The notes under the pieces: generated by a model
Told to the model about the DNA's origin: nothing
What the model saw: only the letters and a program-made list of their open reading frames with translations
The model's database searches: none
In this document: piece after piece, positions 43,808 to 52,879 of the stretch
Layout: the number at the start of each line of letters is the position of its first letter
How positions within the stretch are numbered: the stretch's first letter is position 1
DNA from: Gammaproteobacteria bacterium
GTDB taxonomy: Bacteria; Pseudomonadota; Gammaproteobacteria; JACKNK01
Direction of reading: 5' to 3'
Length of the DNA stretch: 64,000 nt
Assembly: GCA_024234955.1 (NCBI GenBank)
Contig: JACKNK010000001.1
Location: 124,001 to 188,000, forward strand
Made by a program: the position numbers and the translations under genes

Positions 43808-45037
43808 ATGTCGAGTCCAACAATCCGTCGTCACAGCGTTCCGGTCAGGGTCGGAGGCATTGCCGTCGGCGGCTCCGCGCCGGTGGTGGTGCAATCCATG
43901 ACCAACACCGATACCGCCGATGTCGAGGCCACCGTCACCCAGGTCAAGCAACTCGCGGACGCCGGGTCGGAACTGGTGCGTCTGACCGTGAACACCACGG
44001 AAGCGGCGGCGGCCGTGCCGGTGATTCGCGAACGCCTGGACGCAATGGGCTGTCCGGTGCCGCTGATCGGCGACTTCCATTTCAACGGCCACAAGCTGCT
44101 GAGCGCCCATCCGGCTTGTGCCGCGGCGCTCGCCAAATACCGCATCAACCCCGGAAACGTCGGTCGCGGCAAGAAGCGCGACGAACAGTTCGCGACCCTG
44201 ATCGAGATCGCACTCAAGTACGACAAGCCGGTGCGCATCGGCGTCAACTGGGGCAGCCTCGATCCGTCCGTGCTGGCGCGGCTGATGGACGAAAACGGCA
44301 AACGTGCCGAACCGCGCGAACCCACCGCCGTGATGCACGACGCCGTGGTGACCTCGGCGATCGAAAGCGCGCAGGCCGCCGAGGCCCTGGGCATGCCGCG
44401 TGAGCGCATCATCCTGTCCTGCAAGATGAGCGGCGTGCAGGATCTGATCTCGGTATACCGCGACCTCGCGCAACGCGGCGACTACGCCCTGCATCTCGGG
44501 CTGACCGAGGCCGGCATGGGTTCCAAGGGCATCGTGGCCTCGACTGCCGCCTTGTCGATCCTGTTGCAGGAAGGTATCGGCGACACCATCCGGGTCTCGT
44601 TGACCCCGGAACCGGGTGGTCCGCGCACCCAGGAGGTGGTGGTTGCGCAGGAGATCCTGCAGACCATGGGCTTGCGGGCGTTCACCCCGCTGGTCACGGC
44701 CTGCCCGGGCTGCGGACGGACCACCTCGACCGTGTTCCAGGAGCTGGCGCAGAAGATCCAGGGCTATATCCGCACCAACATGCCGATCTGGCGCGGTCAC
44801 TATCCGGGTGTCGAGAACATGAACATCGCGGTCATGGGCTGCGTGGTGAACGGCCCAGGGGAGAGCAAGCACGCCAATATCGGCATCTCGCTGCCCGGTA
44901 CCGGCGAGCAGCCTTCGGCGCCGGTCTACGTCGATGGGGAAAAGACCGTGACCCTCAAGGGCGATCGCATCGCCGAGGAATTCCAGACCATCGTCGAGGA
45001 CTACATCGAACGAAATTACCGTGCGGATCGCGCATGA
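43808..45037 (+). CDS. ispG: 4-hydroxy-3-methylbut-2-enyl diphosphate synthase
   Basis: Penultimate step of the MEP isoprenoid pathway, a [4Fe-4S] enzyme. The TIM-barrel part starts with the VQSMTNTDTADVEAT motif, and the cluster is held by Cys residues in TACPGCGRT and MGCVVNGPGE near the C-terminus. 409 residues, single-domain bacterial form. The stop overlaps the next start (ATGA), so the DUF523 protein, also an iron-sulfur candidate, is translationally coupled. Confidence 0.97.
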   Translation: MSSPTIRRHSVPVRVGGIAVGGSAPVVVQSMTNTDTADVEATVTQVKQLADAGSELVRLTVNTTEAAAAVPVIRERLDAMGCPVPLIGDFHFNGHKLLSAHPACAAALAKYRINPGNVGRGKKRDEQFATLIEIALKYDKPVRIGVNWGSLDPSVLARLMDENGKRAEPREPTAVMHDAVVTSAIESAQAAEALGMPRERIILSCKMSGVQDLISVYRDLAQRGDYALHLGLTEAGMGSKGIVASTAALSILLQEGIGDTIRVSLTPEPGGPRTQEVVVAQEILQTMGLRAFTPLVTACPGCGRTTSTVFQELAQKIQGYIRTNMPIWRGHYPGVENMNIAVMGCVVNGPGESKHANIGISLPGTGEQPSAPVYVDGEKTVTLKGDRIAEEFQTIVEDYIERNYRADRA

Positions 45038-45984
45038 GTGGCGACGCCATCCGCATCGGTATCAGTGCCTGCCTGTTGGGTGAGCGGGTCCGGTACGACG
45101 GGGGCCACAAACACGATCACTACATTACCGGAACGCTCGGCGACTACTTCGAATTCGTGCCGGTCTGCCCAGAGGCCGCAATCGGTCTGGGGATCCCGCG
45201 CCCGACCATCCGCTTGGTCGGGGAGGCCGAGGCACCGCGTGTGCTCGGCGTGCGCGATGCCCGTCTGGATGTCACCGAAAAGCTGATCGCGTTCGGGAAG
45301 GAAATGGCCCCCAAGCTGCACGATTTGCGCGGCTACATCTTCAAGCGCAGTTCACCCAGTTGCGGCATGGAGCGGGTCAAGCTCTACACCGAGCAAGGCA
45401 TGCCGAACGGTCAGTCGGTGGGGGTGTACGCACGCGAGATCATGCAGGCGAATCCGCTGCTGCCCACCGAAGAGGAGGGCAGGTTGGGTGATGCCGGTCT
45501 GCGCGAAAATTTCATCCAGCGGGTTTTCGTCTACGACCGCTGGTTGCGCATGGTCGATGCCGGGCTCAGTTCGCGTGGCTTGGTGGAATTTCACACCCGC
45601 CACAAAACCATGATCCGCGCCCATGACGAGATCGCCTATCGCGAGCTCGGGCGGCTCGTTGCCGAGGCCGGCAAGCGGGACCTGGTCGCGCTGGCCGAGG
45701 AATACGTGAGCCGCTTGATGGCGACCCTGAAAAAGCCCGCCACCCGCACCAAGCACAGCAATGTGCTGATGCACCTGATGGGGTATCTCAAACAGCAGCT
45801 CGACAGTGCCGACAAACAGGAACTGATCGAGACCATCGACGAATATCGTGCCGGGCGTCTGCCGTTGATCGTGCCCATCGTGTTGCTGCGACATCACTTC
45901 CGCCGACATCCCAACGAATACGTGGCGGATCAGTATTACCTCGACCCCCATCCCCGCGAGCTGATGTTGCGCAACGCACTTTAG
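45034..45984 (+). CDS. DUF523-DUF1722 fusion protein (TudS-like/YbgA-like)
   Basis: Two domains. Residues 1-150 are DUF523, with three conserved Cys (Cys13 in SACLLG, Cys45 in PVCPE, Cys110 in SSPSCG). In the characterised thiouracil desulfidase TudS three such Cys hold a [4Fe-4S] cluster whose free iron takes up sulfur. Residues ~185-316 are DUF1722 (HTRHKTMIRAHD, HSNVLMHLMGYL), the domain of E. coli YbgA. The fused form is common, but its reaction is not known; RNA or nucleobase desulfuration is a reasonable idea. Its ATG overlaps the ispG stop. Confidence 0.88.
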   Translation: MSGDAIRIGISACLLGERVRYDGGHKHDHYITGTLGDYFEFVPVCPEAAIGLGIPRPTIRLVGEAEAPRVLGVRDARLDVTEKLIAFGKEMAPKLHDLRGYIFKRSSPSCGMERVKLYTEQGMPNGQSVGVYAREIMQANPLLPTEEEGRLGDAGLRENFIQRVFVYDRWLRMVDAGLSSRGLVEFHTRHKTMIRAHDEIAYRELGRLVAEAGKRDLVALAEEYVSRLMATLKKPATRTKHSNVLMHLMGYLKQQLDSADKQELIETIDEYRAGRLPLIVPIVLLRHHFRRHPNEYVADQYYLDPHPRELMLRNAL

Positions 45985-46116
45985 TGCCACGTTGCCGACG
46001 CGATTTTGAATGGCGCAGCGTCCGCAGCGCCAGGGCTTCGCGCCATGTCGTTCGCGGCGGACTCCGGCATGACCGTCCATTACCGGGGTGCAACCGGGTA
46101 CGCATCCGGGCGCAAT

Positions 46117-46146
46117 TTGTGGAATCGCTCCGGATGGGCGTACCAT
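46117..46146 (+). promoter_or_regulatory. Promoter of the btuB-btuM-cob transcript
   Basis: TTGTGG (46117-46122), 18 bases, TACCAT (46141-46146). Predicted transcription start near 46153 coincides with the first bases of the riboswitch. The 132 bases between the DUF523 gene and this promoter show nothing else. Confidence 0.5.
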
Positions 46147-46154
46147 CCGCGCCG

Positions 46155-46372
46155 CTTCAGGTGTCCCGACGACGTTCCGTCCGAGGGATGAAACGGGAAG
46201 CCGGTGCGTCTGACCACCCGGTCACGATAATTCCGGCGCTGCCCCCGCAACGGTAAGCGAGTTCACGCGGATCACACGCCACTGTGCCCATTAACGGTGC
46301 GGGAAGGCGATTCGCCCGAGGTGTCATGCCTCGCTCGCAAGCCCGGAGACCGGCCTGTTGCACCACGTTCGG
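46155..46372 (+). ncRNA. Cobalamin riboswitch (AdoCbl-type)
   Basis: Conserved blocks occur in order: CAGGTG near 46159, GGGAAGCCGGTG near 46194, the GCTGCCCCCGCAACGGTAAG core near 46240, and the B12 box AAGCCCGGAGACCGGCC (46340-46356). The family represses expression of the downstream genes when cobalamin is plentiful. The expression platform is the 130 bases up to the btuB start; no clear intrinsic terminator is visible, so control is probably of translation. Confidence 0.92.
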
Positions 46373-46504
46373 CATCGCGGAGGGCGAGGTCGCGATGCGT
46401 CAGTCCTGCGTCCTGCGCCCCGATTGTCTGCTTCGAGCCCCCTTCCTTTGCGACCGGAATCTGTTTCCTGAATGTCGCGTGCGGGTGTGCGCGAAGGACC
46501 AATG

Positions 46505-48460
46505 ATGAAACCCTCGATTTATTGCCTGGCTTGTCTGGCGGCGATGCCGCTCGGGTTCGCTGCCTCTGCCTCGGCGCAAGCGCCGATAAAACTGGAACCG
46601 GTGGTGGTTACCGCAACCCGTTCGGCTCAGAACCAGTCCAGCGTACCGACGCCCGCGACCGTTACCGTGATCGATGCCGCCCAGATACGCGCCGCCGGTG
46701 CGATCAATCTTGCCGATTTCCTGCAGTCGCGGGGCGGTGTGGTGGTGACCGACCTCTACGGGACCGGGACGAACACGTCGGTGGGTATGCGCGGATTCAG
46801 CAGCAGTGCTGCGTCGAACACGCTGATCCTGGTCGATGGGCGCCGCCTGAATAACGGTGACATCGCTGCGCCGCAGCTTACCCAGATCTCAATGAAAGAT
46901 GTGGAGCGCATCGAATTGCTGCACGGCAGCGCCGGTACGCTTTATGGCGATCAGGCGGTTGGTGGCGTGATCAATGTCATCACCCGCCGTCCGCAGGCGG
47001 CTAAAGGACGGGTGAGCCTGGGACTCGATGCCTGGGGCGGAGATCGTAAGGTCGCCGAGTTCGAGCAACGTTTCGACAATGGCTTCGCGGCTCGCGTCAG
47101 CGCGGAGCAGCGTGCGACCGATAACTACCGCGAACATAACCGTCTGGAATCGGAAAACTTCTTCGGTCGGGTCGAGTATGAGTTTGAGCGTGGCCTGGCG
47201 TTTGTCGAGGTGCTGCGTTCCTATGAAGACCTGCAGACTCCGGGGGCATTGACCGTCGCACAGGTGGCGGCAGATCGCCGTCAGGTCAACCCGGCCAATC
47301 CGAACGATCGGACCGATACCGACACCCGTGTCGAACGGGTTGGCGGCGAACTTCAATTTAGCGATGACTGGGCCCTGATTGCGGAACTCACCCGTAGCGA
47401 TGCCAATAATCCGTTCGTCAGTTTCGGCAGCGCTGGTCGCCAGGATCGCAATCTCGACAGTTTCACGCCGCGTCTGGTCGGCGCCGTGCCGTTCAACGGC
47501 GGCGAAATGCTGGTCACCGCCGGCATCGATTTCGAAGCCGCCGCGTACCGGATCGCCAGCCCGTTCACGACCCGCAACAACACTTTCGACAACGAGAGTG
47601 TCTACGTGCAGGTGGTCGCGCCGCTGACCGAAGGACTGTCACTGACCGCCGGTGCCAGAAACGCCCGTCAGAACAATCGGATCACGGACGTCCTCACTTA
47701 TCCGACCGGCCAGGATTTTCTGTTCGAGCAAGACGTTGCCGAGCTCGGACTGAATTATCAGTTCGACCCCGAGTGGCGAGTATTCGGTCGGGTAGACCAA
47801 AATTTCCGCTTCCCGAAGATTGACGAGCAGGCATACACCTCGCCGGGGAACGTGTTGCGCCCACAGACCGGTAACTCGTTTGAGGCCGGTGTTTCCTGGG
47901 AGCGGCAGGGAGCAAGCCTGGATGTGAACATTTACCGACTGAACCTAAAGGACGAGATCGCTTTCGATTCCACCGCGACTCGCCCGACCGGTGCCTTCTT
48001 CGCGGGGGCAAACGTCAATTTCGATCCGACGCGGCATCAGGGACTGAGCATCGACATATCGCTGCCCGTTGACGAGCGCCTCACACTCTGGGGCGGTTAC
48101 GCCTATACCGATGCGCGTTTCCGCAGTGGTAGCAACGCCAACCGACATATTGCCTACGTTCCCACCCACAGCGCCCGAGCCAGCGCGGAATATCGGTGGA
48201 ACGATGCTTTGTCCAGCTACGCAGAAGTGGTATTCACCGGCGAACGGCACATCTCCGGGGACAACGCCAACACCCGTGCCCCGGCAGACAGCGACACGGT
48301 GGTCAACGTCAACACGCAATACCGGATCGGCGATGTGCGGCTGACTGGGCGGGTGAACAATGTGTTCAACGAGCTTTACGACGGATTCGAATCGTCCTTG
48401 GGCAGCTTCCCGTTGCCGGAGCGCAATCTCGCTGTCGAAATCGCCTGGGAGTTTCCGTAG
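46505..48460 (+). CDS. btuB: TonB-dependent vitamin B12 receptor BtuB
   Basis: Outer-membrane receptor that imports cobalamin with TonB energy. A signal peptide ends near AASASAQA; the TonB box is in EPVVVTATR. A plug domain (about 45-150, with RGF and VDGRRLNNGD and the LHGSAGTLYGDQAVGG segment) precedes the 22-strand barrel ending LAVEIAWEFP. I use the second of two adjacent ATGs (46505), six bases after AAGGA; 46502 is equally possible. 651 residues. The B12 riboswitch directly upstream supports cobalamin as the substrate. Confidence 0.92.
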   Translation: MKPSIYCLACLAAMPLGFAASASAQAPIKLEPVVVTATRSAQNQSSVPTPATVTVIDAAQIRAAGAINLADFLQSRGGVVVTDLYGTGTNTSVGMRGFSSSAASNTLILVDGRRLNNGDIAAPQLTQISMKDVERIELLHGSAGTLYGDQAVGGVINVITRRPQAAKGRVSLGLDAWGGDRKVAEFEQRFDNGFAARVSAEQRATDNYREHNRLESENFFGRVEYEFERGLAFVEVLRSYEDLQTPGALTVAQVAADRRQVNPANPNDRTDTDTRVERVGGELQFSDDWALIAELTRSDANNPFVSFGSAGRQDRNLDSFTPRLVGAVPFNGGEMLVTAGIDFEAAAYRIASPFTTRNNTFDNESVYVQVVAPLTEGLSLTAGARNARQNNRITDVLTYPTGQDFLFEQDVAELGLNYQFDPEWRVFGRVDQNFRFPKIDEQAYTSPGNVLRPQTGNSFEAGVSWERQGASLDVNIYRLNLKDEIAFDSTATRPTGAFFAGANVNFDPTRHQGLSIDISLPVDERLTLWGGYAYTDARFRSGSNANRHIAYVPTHSARASAEYRWNDALSSYAEVVFTGERHISGDNANTRAPADSDTVVNVNTQYRIGDVRLTGRVNNVFNELYDGFESSLGSFPLPERNLAVEIAWEFP

Positions 48461-48603
48461 TCGTTGCCCATCCGCTTCCGGTTTGACCTGCATCGCGCAC
48501 ACCGAGCAGGAAAACCGTTTATCCTCCGTGCACGCGTTCGACACCGCACCGTTAACCGTGCGCCGTCCGTTTGCCCGTTCAAAATCCTTGGAGTTGCCGA
48601 CTC

Positions 48604-49179
48604 ATGTTGAACCTGTCCTCCCGCCAGCAGACCGTAATTGCCGTTGTCGCGATGGTGATCATGGCGCTTACCCGCAGCCATCATGTCGCTGGTCTCAACT
48701 GGTTGCCGGATGCCTCCACCGCCTTGTTTTTCCTGGCCGGTTTTTATCTTGGGCCGGTGCTCTGGTTTGCGGTTTTATTGGGTGAAGCGGCGCTGGTCGA
48801 TTACGCCGCCGTAACTTGGGGTGGGGTCTCCGATTTCTGCGTCACCCCGGCCTACGGTTTCCTGATTCCCGCTTACGCCGCCTTGTGGGGTGCGGGCCGC
48901 TGGTATTCGCGCCGTCATCAGCTGAGCTGGTCGAATCTCCCAATGCTGGTCGCGGCGGTGCTGGTCGGGGGTTTCGTCGCCGAACTGATCTCCAACGGCA
49001 GCTTCTATCTGCTCGCCGGCTACGTGACGGATCACAGCTGGAATGCCTTTGCTTCCGGTCTGTTCACCTACCTGCCGTATTCGATGCAGGCCCTGGCCCT
49101 GTATGTCGGTTTGGCGGCGCTGGTTCATGTTGCAATCATGACCTCGGTGGACCGAGACCGCCGCATCCATAACGCCTGA
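48604..49179 (+). CDS. btuM: BtuM-type cobalamin transporter (solitary ECF S-component)
   Basis: 191-residue inner-membrane protein with about six hydrophobic segments. The N-terminus (LTRSHHVAGLNWLPDASTALFF) and the motif GVSDFCVTPAYGF match the BtuM family known from Thiobacillus denitrificans, a solitary S-component that moves B12 without an ECF motor. There Cys80 coordinates the cobalt and helps remove cyanide; here the Cys is residue 79, in the same place. Lies 143 bases after btuB on the riboswitch transcript, where BtuFCD genes are absent. The family call rests on motifs recalled from memory. Confidence 0.8.
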   Translation: MLNLSSRQQTVIAVVAMVIMALTRSHHVAGLNWLPDASTALFFLAGFYLGPVLWFAVLLGEAALVDYAAVTWGGVSDFCVTPAYGFLIPAYAALWGAGRWYSRRHQLSWSNLPMLVAAVLVGGFVAELISNGSFYLLAGYVTDHSWNAFASGLFTYLPYSMQALALYVGLAALVHVAIMTSVDRDRRIHNA

Positions 49180-49231
49180 TTGCCACCGAAGGACGGCGCG
49201 GCTCCTCGGTTTCCGTGTCGCTGCGTCGGAT

Positions 49232-50725
49232 ATGCGCGCCCGCTGCCTGATGGTGCAAGGCACGACCTCGGATGCGGGCAAAAGCGTGCTCGTCACCGCG
49301 CTTTGTCGCTGGCTGTCTCGCCAAGGGGTACGGGTTGCGCCGTTCAAGCCGCAGAACATGGCCTTGAACAGCGCCGTGACCATCGATGGCGGCGAGATCG
49401 GCCGCGCCCAGGCCGTCCAGGCCGAGGCATGCGGTCTGCCGCCCCATACCGACATGAACCCGGTATTGCTCAAACCCAATACCGACACCGGTGCCCAGGT
49501 CATCATCCACGGGCACGCCCTGAGCAGCATGGAGGCGGCGGATTACCACGCTTACAAGCGTGTCGCCCGCGATGCGGTGCTGGCGTCCTTCGAACGGCTA
49601 AGCCACGCGCATGAGGTCGTGGTTGTCGAGGGCGCGGGCAGCCCGGCGGAGATCAATCTGCGTGAGGGCGACATCGCCAACATGGGTTTCGCCGAGGCCG
49701 TCGATTGTCCGGTGATCCTGATCGCCGACATCGATCGGGGCGGCGTGTTCGCGCATCTGGTCGGGACGCTCGCCTTGCTCTCGGAAAGCGAGCAAGCGCG
49801 GGTGGTCGGATTCGTGATCAACAAATTCCGGGGCGACATCGGCCTGCTGCAACCCGGGCTGGACTGGCTGGAACAGCGCACCGGCAAGCCGGTCCTCGGC
49901 GTGCTGCCGTATCTGCACGATCTGGACATCGATGCCGAAGACGCCTTGCCCGAGCAACGCCATAGCCCGGCCCGCGTTAACAATGCGTTGCGGGTCGTGG
50001 TCCCGATCACGCCCCGCATCGCCAATCACACCGATTTCGACCCCTTACGTCGCCACCCCGGTGTGGACTTCCGCTACTGGCGAATCGGCGAACCCATTCC
50101 GCCCGCCGACCTGATCGTGCTCCCGGGCTCCAAGTCCGTGCGCGCCGATCTGGCCTTCCTGCGCGCACACGGCTGGGAAACCGCGATCCGCCGCCACCTG
50201 CGATACGGCGGAAAATTGATCGGTATCTGCGGCGGATTTCAAATGCTCGGACGCCACCTGCACGATCGCCACGGCATCGAAGGCGACCCCGGAAGCAGTG
50301 AAGGGCTGGGCTGGCTGGACATGGAAACCGAATTGCCCGCCGACGGCGCAAAGCAACTGCGCAATGTCACCGGTACTCTGGTAATCGATAACGCTTTAGT
50401 GGCGGGATATGAAATCCACGCTGGCGTCAGTCGGGGAAAAGCATTGAAGAAGCCGGCCATACGCCTTGTGGATGGGACGTTCGATGGCGCACTCAGTGAC
50501 GACGATCAAATCCTGGGAACCTATCTGCATGGTCTGTTCGATAGTGACGCGGGATTGGTCGCCTTGATGGAATGGAGTGGGCTGGATAATGCAGTCGCCG
50601 AGGCCACCGTGCGCACGCCCGAGCGTGCCTTTGACCGCCTTGCCGACATGATAGATACGGAGATGGATGCCGACTGGTTGGTGGCTCATTTCGAACTGAT
50701 GATGTCGCACCGATGCGCTCTCTGA
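49232..50725 (+). CDS. cobQ: Cobyric acid synthase
   Basis: Glutamine-dependent amidation of four side chains of adenosylcobyrinic acid a,c-diamide. The N-terminal dethiobiotin-synthetase-like ATPase domain has QGTTSDAGKS; the C-terminal type I glutamine amidotransferase domain has ICGGFQMLGR with the catalytic Cys, and the final His lies in TYLHGLFD. 497 residues. 13-base overlap with cobU. Its presence argues for more than corrinoid salvage. Confidence 0.96.
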   Translation: MRARCLMVQGTTSDAGKSVLVTALCRWLSRQGVRVAPFKPQNMALNSAVTIDGGEIGRAQAVQAEACGLPPHTDMNPVLLKPNTDTGAQVIIHGHALSSMEAADYHAYKRVARDAVLASFERLSHAHEVVVVEGAGSPAEINLREGDIANMGFAEAVDCPVILIADIDRGGVFAHLVGTLALLSESEQARVVGFVINKFRGDIGLLQPGLDWLEQRTGKPVLGVLPYLHDLDIDAEDALPEQRHSPARVNNALRVVVPITPRIANHTDFDPLRRHPGVDFRYWRIGEPIPPADLIVLPGSKSVRADLAFLRAHGWETAIRRHLRYGGKLIGICGGFQMLGRHLHDRHGIEGDPGSSEGLGWLDMETELPADGAKQLRNVTGTLVIDNALVAGYEIHAGVSRGKALKKPAIRLVDGTFDGALSDDDQILGTYLHGLFDSDAGLVALMEWSGLDNAVAEATVRTPERAFDRLADMIDTEMDADWLVAHFELMMSHRCAL

Positions 50726-51267
50726 TCCTTGGCGGTGCGCGTTCTGGCAAGAGTCGTCTGGCTGAGTGCATGGCGCAGAATTTGGCTGAGACGATCGGAC
50801 TGGCAGTGACCTACGTCGCGACGGCAATGGCCGATGATGAAGAGATGTCTCAGCGGATTGAACATCATCGTCAGCGCAGAAGAACGGATTGGCGGACGAT
50901 CGAAACGCCGATCGCGCTGGCTGCGACGATCGAGGCGACGGCGGCGCCTGATTCGGTGGTCCTGGTCGATTGCCTGACCTTGTGGATCACGAATTGTCTG
51001 TGCGCGGATCAACCCGGGCTTTATGAACAAGAGCGCGATGCCTTGTTGGCGGGGCTCGATACCTGGCCGGGGGAAATCATTCTGGTCAGCAACGAGACCG
51101 GTCTTGGCGTGGTGCCGATGGGGGCGCTGTCGCGGCGGTTTTGTGATGAATCCGGCTGGTTGCACCAGGCGCTGGCGGCACGTTGTGATCGCGTGGTGTT
51201 CACGGTGGCGGGTCTGCCGCAGATTTTGAAAGGCGATCCATTGCCGGTGCTTTTGGGCGCTCGGTGA
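50713..51267 (+). CDS. cobU: Adenosylcobinamide kinase/guanylyltransferase
   Basis: Phosphorylates and then guanylylates adenosylcobinamide to make AdoCbi-GDP. Walker A GGARSGKS at residues 7-14, the LVDCLTLW segment and SNETGLGVVP are family signatures. 184 residues, standard. The guanylylated His is expected near HHRQRR. Overlaps the end of cobQ by 13 bases; cobT follows after 24. Confidence 0.96.
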   Translation: MRSLILGGARSGKSRLAECMAQNLAETIGLAVTYVATAMADDEEMSQRIEHHRQRRRTDWRTIETPIALAATIEATAAPDSVVLVDCLTLWITNCLCADQPGLYEQERDALLAGLDTWPGEIILVSNETGLGVVPMGALSRRFCDESGWLHQALAARCDRVVFTVAGLPQILKGDPLPVLLGAR

Positions 51268-51291
51268 TGGTCTGAATTCGTTGGAGGGGGA

Positions 51292-52350
51292 ATGCGCTTG
51301 AACTGGTGGGAACGGGCCGCTGCGCCGATCGATGAGGACGCTGCGAATGCGGCCATGATGAGACAGGCCCAGTTGACCAAGCCGCCCGGGTCGCTGGGAC
51401 GGCTGGAGGCTGTCGCGGTGCGACTGGCCGGTATGCAGGGCCGGGAATGCCCGTCGATCGATGAGGTCTGTATCGCGATCTTCGCGGGCGATCATGGGAT
51501 TGCCGCAGAAGGTGTGTCGGCCTTTCCGCAGTCGGTGACGGCGGAGATGGTGCGCAATTTCGCACGCGGTGGGGCGGCGATCAGTGTGCTCTCACGTTCG
51601 CTTGCGGCGACCATGGGGGCGACCCTGGAAATCGTCAATCTGGGGACGGTGGTCGATCCGGACATCCCGGGCGTGGTGTCCGTGCGCCTGGGGCCGGGTA
51701 CGGCGAATTTCGCGCTTGAGGCGGCGATGACTGCGTCGCAATGCAGCGCAGCCTTGTCTGCCGGGCGCGATGCGGTGAATCGGGCAACGGCAAACGCGCT
51801 GTTCGTGGGCGGTGAGATGGGGATTGGCAATACCACTTCCGCGACGGCGATCGCCTCGGTGCTTCTCGATATGGATCCGGCACAGTTGGCGGGGCCGGGT
51901 ACCGGCCTGAACGCGGAAGGGGTCGGCCACAAGGTTTCGGTGCTGCGTCGTGCCCTGAGTTTGCACGAGGGTAGGTTCGATCATCCTGTCGAGGTGTTGA
52001 GGCGATTGGGTGGATTCGAGATCGCGGCGCTATGCGGGGCGTACATCGCCGCCGCGCAACGGGGAGTGCCGGCGTTGGTCGATGGGTTCATCAGTTCTGT
52101 GGCGGCGATGGTCGCGGTGCGGCTCAATGCCTCGGTCCGGGATTGGTTGTTGTTCGCGCACAGTTCGGCGGAACCGGGGCATCGGTATGTCCTGGCGGCT
52201 TTGAACGCGGAGCCGCTTTTGGACCTGGGCATGCGTCTGGGAGAGGGCAGTGGTGCGGCCGTCGCCGTGCCTTTGTTGCGCGCCGCCTGTGCCTTGCACG
52301 CCGGCATGGCGACCTTTGCCGAAGCCGGTGTCTCGGACAAACCGGGCTGA
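51292..52350 (+). CDS. cobT: Nicotinate-nucleotide--dimethylbenzimidazole phosphoribosyltransferase
   Basis: Activates the lower-ligand base to alpha-ribazole phosphate. 352 residues with TKPPGSLGRLE near the start, IFAGDHGIAAEGVSAFP, GEMGIGNTTSATA and a C-terminal SSAEPGHR region. ATG is preceded by GGAGGGGG. Seven bases separate it from cobC. Confidence 0.96.
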   Translation: MRLNWWERAAAPIDEDAANAAMMRQAQLTKPPGSLGRLEAVAVRLAGMQGRECPSIDEVCIAIFAGDHGIAAEGVSAFPQSVTAEMVRNFARGGAAISVLSRSLAATMGATLEIVNLGTVVDPDIPGVVSVRLGPGTANFALEAAMTASQCSAALSAGRDAVNRATANALFVGGEMGIGNTTSATAIASVLLDMDPAQLAGPGTGLNAEGVGHKVSVLRRALSLHEGRFDHPVEVLRRLGGFEIAALCGAYIAAAQRGVPALVDGFISSVAAMVAVRLNASVRDWLLFAHSSAEPGHRYVLAALNAEPLLDLGMRLGEGSGAAVAVPLLRAACALHAGMATFAEAGVSDKPG

Positions 52351-52357
52351 TTCGGTG

Positions 52358-52879
52358 ATGTATCTGCTTCGCCACGGTGAAACGGCGTTTTCAGGGTGTT
52401 TGATCGGACGTCGCGATGTGCCTGCGATGCCCGCTGGCCGGCGTGCGATGGCCGCTGCCGTCGATGCGCTTGAAGATGTTCGTTGTGTGTACAGCTCACC
52501 GCTGATTCGTTGCGCGGACTTTGCGGCGGATTGGGCGGCGCAATGCGGTATCGAACTGGTGCTGGATGAACGACTGTCGGAGCTGGATTTTGGCCGTTGG
52601 GAAGGGTGTTCCGTGGCGGATATTCATGCCGCTGAGCCGGAGCGGCTCGCGGCGTTCTGGGCCGATCCGTTTGCGAACGGGCCGCCGGATGGCGAGCCGT
52701 TTGCTGAGTTTGTCGCACGGGTGCGTGCGGCGTTTTCAGCGGTAACCGGCGATCGGGCCTTGGTGGTCTCTCATGGCGGTCCGATTCGTTGGCGATTGGC
52801 ACGAGAAAGAGGACTGCCGCCCGAACGCATGCTGGAAGTGGATTGTCCCTTGGCGAGCCTGCATGAGGTCACTGCGTGA
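52358..52879 (+). CDS. cobC: Alpha-ribazole phosphatase (histidine phosphatase family)
   Basis: Removes the phosphate from alpha-ribazole phosphate or cobalamin phosphate. The RHGET motif (residues 5-9) with the phospho-accepting His6, ELDFGRWEG and VVSHGGPIRW give a complete histidine phosphatase of 173 residues. A GTG just before the ATG (52355) is an alternative start. Context between cobT and cobS makes the assignment; the fold alone would only say phosphoglycerate-mutase-like. Stop overlaps cobS (GTGA). Confidence 0.88.
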   Translation: MYLLRHGETAFSGCLIGRRDVPAMPAGRRAMAAAVDALEDVRCVYSSPLIRCADFAADWAAQCGIELVLDERLSELDFGRWEGCSVADIHAAEPERLAAFWADPFANGPPDGEPFAEFVARVRAAFSAVTGDRALVVSHGGPIRWRLARERGLPPERMLEVDCPLASLHEVTA

